Shown here: positions 61,995 through 64,000 of the stretch, in pieces
Numbering within the stretch: the first letter of the stretch is position 1
How the letters are laid out: each line of letters opens with the position of its first letter
Source of the DNA: Roseovarius sp.
GTDB lineage: Bacteria; Pseudomonadota; Alphaproteobacteria; Rhodobacterales; Rhodobacteraceae
Reading direction: 5' to 3'
Assembly: GCF_027019125.1 (NCBI RefSeq)
Contig: NZ_JALUXE010000027.1
Location: 372,001 to 436,000 of the forward strand
Length of the DNA stretch: 64,000 nt
The notes under the pieces: generated by a model
The model's database searches: none
Told to the model about the DNA's origin: nothing
The model's input: only the letters and a program-made list of their open reading frames with translations
Translations under genes and position numbers: made by a program

Positions 61995-62696
61995 TCAGTC
62001 CGACGACAGCATATAGCCCTCGCCGCGCACGGTCTGCAGGTAGCGCGGCTGCTTGGGATCGCTCTCGATCTTGCGGCGCAGACGGGTGATCTGCACATCC
62101 ACGGCGCGTTCCTGCGCCTGCCCGCCATCGCGGCCCAGGTCCTCGACCAGCTTGGCGCGACTCACCGGCTTGCGCAGGTTCTCGGCAAAGATCCGCATCA
62201 GCTGCACCTCGGTCGCGGTCAGGCGCACGGGCTTGCCCGCGCGGCTGAGTTCCGCGCGCTCGATGTCATAGCGCACCGGCCCCAGATGCACGATCTTGGG
62301 TTGCACCGGCTCCTGCTCGGGCTCGGGCATCCGGCGCAGGATCGCGTTGATCCGCAGCAACAGTTCCTTGGGCTCGAACGGCTTGGGCAGATAGTCGTCC
62401 GCGCCCGCCTCCAGCCCCTCGATCCGGTCGGGGGTTTCTCCCTTGGCAGTCAAGAGCAGGATCGGCGTCTTGTGGGTCGCGCGCAGCGCGCGGGTCAGTT
62501 CCACCCCGCTCTCGCCGGGCATCATCACATCCATCACGATCAGGTCGAAATCCAGCCCCGCCAGCACGCGGCGCGCATGGCCTGCGTCGCGCGCCACGGA
62601 CACCAGGAATCCATGCCGTATCAGGAACTTGCGCAAAAGGCCGCGAATACGCTCGTCGTCATCCACAATAAGCAGATGGGGGGCGGGCTCGGTCAT
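61995..62696 (-). CDS. petR: PetR, OmpR-family response regulator
   Basis: A 233-residue response regulator. The receiver domain (8-120) has acidic pocket D12-D14, phospho-acceptor D56 in IVMDVMMPG and the lysine of LPKPFEP. The C-terminal winged helix (about 135-230) includes LTATEVQLMRIFAENLRKPV and ITRLRRKIESDPKQPRYLQT. It is coupled by ATGA to an upstream MarR-type gene. This pair matches petPR of Rhodobacter capsulatus, which is needed for cytochrome bc1 expression. Confidence 0.88.
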   Translation of the reverse strand: MTEPAPHLLIVDDDERIRGLLRKFLIRHGFLVSVARDAGHARRVLAGLDFDLIVMDVMMPGESGVELTRALRATHKTPILLLTAKGETPDRIEGLEAGADDYLPKPFEPKELLLRINAILRRMPEPEQEPVQPKIVHLGPVRYDIERAELSRAGKPVRLTATEVQLMRIFAENLRKPVSRAKLVEDLGRDGGQAQERAVDVQITRLRRKIESDPKQPRYLQTVRGEGYMLSSD

Positions 62697-63190
62697 GTGT
62701 CACTCTCCCGGATGGCGTGATAACGGCGGCGCAAGTCTGGTTCCATCATCGCCTCAAGCACCTGACGGAACCCGGCGACAGCCTGCGGCCCCGCCGCCCG
62801 ATAGGCGGCGCGCATCCGCGCGCGCTGTGCGTCCGACAGCTTGCGCTCAAGCGCCGCCCCCGCTTCGGTCAAGGTCAGGTGCCGCTCGCGCTTGTCCGTG
62901 GTGCCGACCCGGCTCTCGACCAGCCCGTCCTCGATCAGGGTGCGCAGCACGCGGTTCAGGGATTGCTTGGTCACACCAAGGATCGCCAGGAGGTTGTTGA
63001 CCGTGGTGCCGGGGCTGCGCGCAATGAAATGGATCGCCCGGTGATGCGCGCGCCCATAGGCCAGGGTTGCAAGGATACGGTCGGGATCGGCGGTGAAACC
63101 GCGATAGGCAAAAAACATCGCTTCTATGCCCTGACGCAACTGCTCGTCGGTGAGAAACAACAGGTTTTCGCCGCTATGCAGTTCGGCCAT
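62693..63190 (-). CDS. petP: PetP, MarR-family regulator
   Basis: A 165-residue MarR-type winged-helix protein. DNA-binding helices lie at about 65-110 (GTTVNNLLAILGVTKQSLNR) and the wing at GLVESRVGTTDKRERHLTLT. Its length and its overlap with the downstream OmpR-family gene match petP of Rhodobacter capsulatus. It is divergent from ilvE. Confidence 0.88.
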   Translation of the reverse strand: MAELHSGENLLFLTDEQLRQGIEAMFFAYRGFTADPDRILATLAYGRAHHRAIHFIARSPGTTVNNLLAILGVTKQSLNRVLRTLIEDGLVESRVGTTDKRERHLTLTEAGAALERKLSDAQRARMRAAYRAAGPQAVAGFRQVLEAMMEPDLRRRYHAIRESDT

Positions 63191-63286
63191 GCCCAGGCTC
63201 CGTTCACAATCATCACGTCACATATTTCATATTAAGTCAGCTTTGTTGACATTCCAAGATCAAACTGCTACCGAATCTCAGTTTTT

Positions 63287-63327
63287 GCGCAATAATATGT
63301 CCGAGGTGGACATAACTAGCGCAATAA
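63287..63327. promoter_or_regulatory. Composite palindrome and direct repeat upstream of ilvE
   Basis: TATGTCCGAGGTGGACATA (63296-63314) has perfect 7-bp arms around a 5-bp centre. It is flanked by two copies of GCGCAATAA (63287-63295 and 63319-63327) spaced 32 bp apart, about three helical turns. A TTGACA (63246-63251) further upstream could be the -35 box. The element lies 29-69 bp before the ilvE start and within the petP-ilvE divergent region. Confidence 0.55.
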
Positions 63328-63355
63328 ATGCAAACATCGCAAAGGGAAAGCGGAA

Positions 63356-64000
63356 ATGTCTGGCTATGACGATCGGGACGGCAAAATCTGGATGGATGGC
63401 AAAATGGTGGACTGGCGGGATGCCAATGTGCATATCCTGACCCATGCGCTGCATTATGCCAGCTCGGTCTTCGAGGGCGAGCGCTGCTATGGCGGCAAGG
63501 TCTTCAAGAGCCGCGCCCATTCCGAACGCCTGCTGAAATCGGGCGAGCTGATGGATATGAAGATCCCCTACACCGTGGACGAAATCGAGGCGGCCAAGCG
63601 CGCCGTGCTCGAGGCCAACAACCTCACCGATGCCTATGTCCGCGTCGTCGCCTTCCGGGGGGCTGGCCTCGACATGGGTGTTGCCGCTGCGCGCAACCCG
63701 ATCCGCATGGCCGTCACCGCCTGGGAATGGGGCAACTACTATGGCGACGCCAAGATGAAGGGCGCCAAGCTCGACATCGCCAAATGGAAACGCCCCAGCC
63801 CCGAGACGATCCCCGTCGCCGCCAAGGCCGCCGGTCTCTACATGATCTGCACCATGTCCAAACATGCCGCCGAGGCCAAGGGCTGCTCGGATGCGATGTT
63901 CCTCGATTATCGCGGCTATGTGGCCGAGGCGACCGGGGCCAATATCTTTTTCGTCAAGGATGGCGAGGTGCACACGCCGCTGGCCGATGCGATCCTCAAC
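63356..64000 (+). CDS. ilvE: Branched-chain amino acid aminotransferase (3' end cut by window edge)
   Basis: PLP-dependent fold-type IV aminotransferase catalysing the last step of Leu/Ile/Val synthesis. The first 215 residues are visible: IWMDGKMVDWRDANVHILTH, ALHYASSVFEGERCYGG, the catalytic lysine in PVAAKAAGLYM (about K160) and FLDYRGYVAEATGANIFFV. The ATG is preceded by AAGGGAAAG. The remainder lies past base 64000. Confidence 0.95.
   Translation, partial: MSGYDDRDGKIWMDGKMVDWRDANVHILTHALHYASSVFEGERCYGGKVFKSRAHSERLLKSGELMDMKIPYTVDEIEAAKRAVLEANNLTDAYVRVVAFRGAGLDMGVAAARNPIRMAVTAWEWGNYYGDAKMKGAKLDIAKWKRPSPETIPVAAKAAGLYMICTMSKHAAEAKGCSDAMFLDYRGYVAEATGANIFFVKDGEVHTPLADAILN

Overview
This window comes from the chromosome of a GC-rich alphaproteobacterium, most likely a Rhodobacteraceae (Roseobacter-group) marine bacterium. 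Supporting signs are the petP-petR pair, the gene order rpiA-gor-hflK-hflC-DUF2065-degP, Fla-type flagellar genes behind a -24/-12 (sigma-54) promoter, a clade I (Tat-exported) nitrous oxide reductase, a C-P lyase locus with two PhnE permeases, and tight operons with many 4-bp stop/start overlaps. Genus-level placement is inference only.

Layout. (1) 1-5677: C-P lyase genes phnG-H-I-[HAD phosphatase]-J-K on the minus strand, the divergent regulator phnF, and a phosphonate-type hexapeptide acyltransferase. (2) 5678-10944: degenerate and mobile-looking DNA, with an IS6-type transposase remnant, a LysR gene, a decayed D-cysteine desulfhydrase gene and a complete glutamate/aspartate-type ABC transporter (gltIJKL). 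(3) 10945-19948: complete nitrous oxide reduction operon nosC?-R-Z-D-F-Y-L-X preceded by a perfect FNR/NNR box. (4) 20380-24472: phosphonate importer phnC-D-E1-E2 with a Pho-box-like repeat upstream. Blocks 2 and 3 therefore lie inside what looks like one phosphonate locus. (5) 24635-26627: TetR regulator, META-domain lipoprotein, LuxR-type response regulator and a small membrane protein. (6) 26624-33218: flagellar export/motor operon fliK-L-M-N-O-P-Q-R-flhB. (7) 33362-39419: envelope protease and redox operon rpiA-gor-hflK-hflC-DUF2065-degP. (8) 39574-48332: comM-like ATPase, esterase, gshB, yraN, rsmI, an LpoA-like lipoprotein and glnD. (9) 48484-50926: a secreted RTX protein with a vanadium-haloperoxidase-type active site, preceded by a second perfect FNR box. 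(10) 51041-55558: tRNA-Pro, an AcoR-like regulator with an aldehyde dehydrogenase, and a Na/Pi cotransporter. (11) 55607-61030: leucine genes leuB, leuD and leuC. (12) 61337-64000: a secreted hypothetical protein, petR, petP and the start of ilvE.

How it fits together. Phosphonates enter through PhnCDE and are cleaved by the PhnGHIJK core (phnL, phnM and phnN are not in view and would lie left of base 1). The nos operon allows N2O respiration when oxygen is scarce, and the FNR boxes tie both nos and the haloperoxidase-like RTX protein to low oxygen or nitrogen oxides. Many calls rest on my reading of motifs and family memory. No database search was run.
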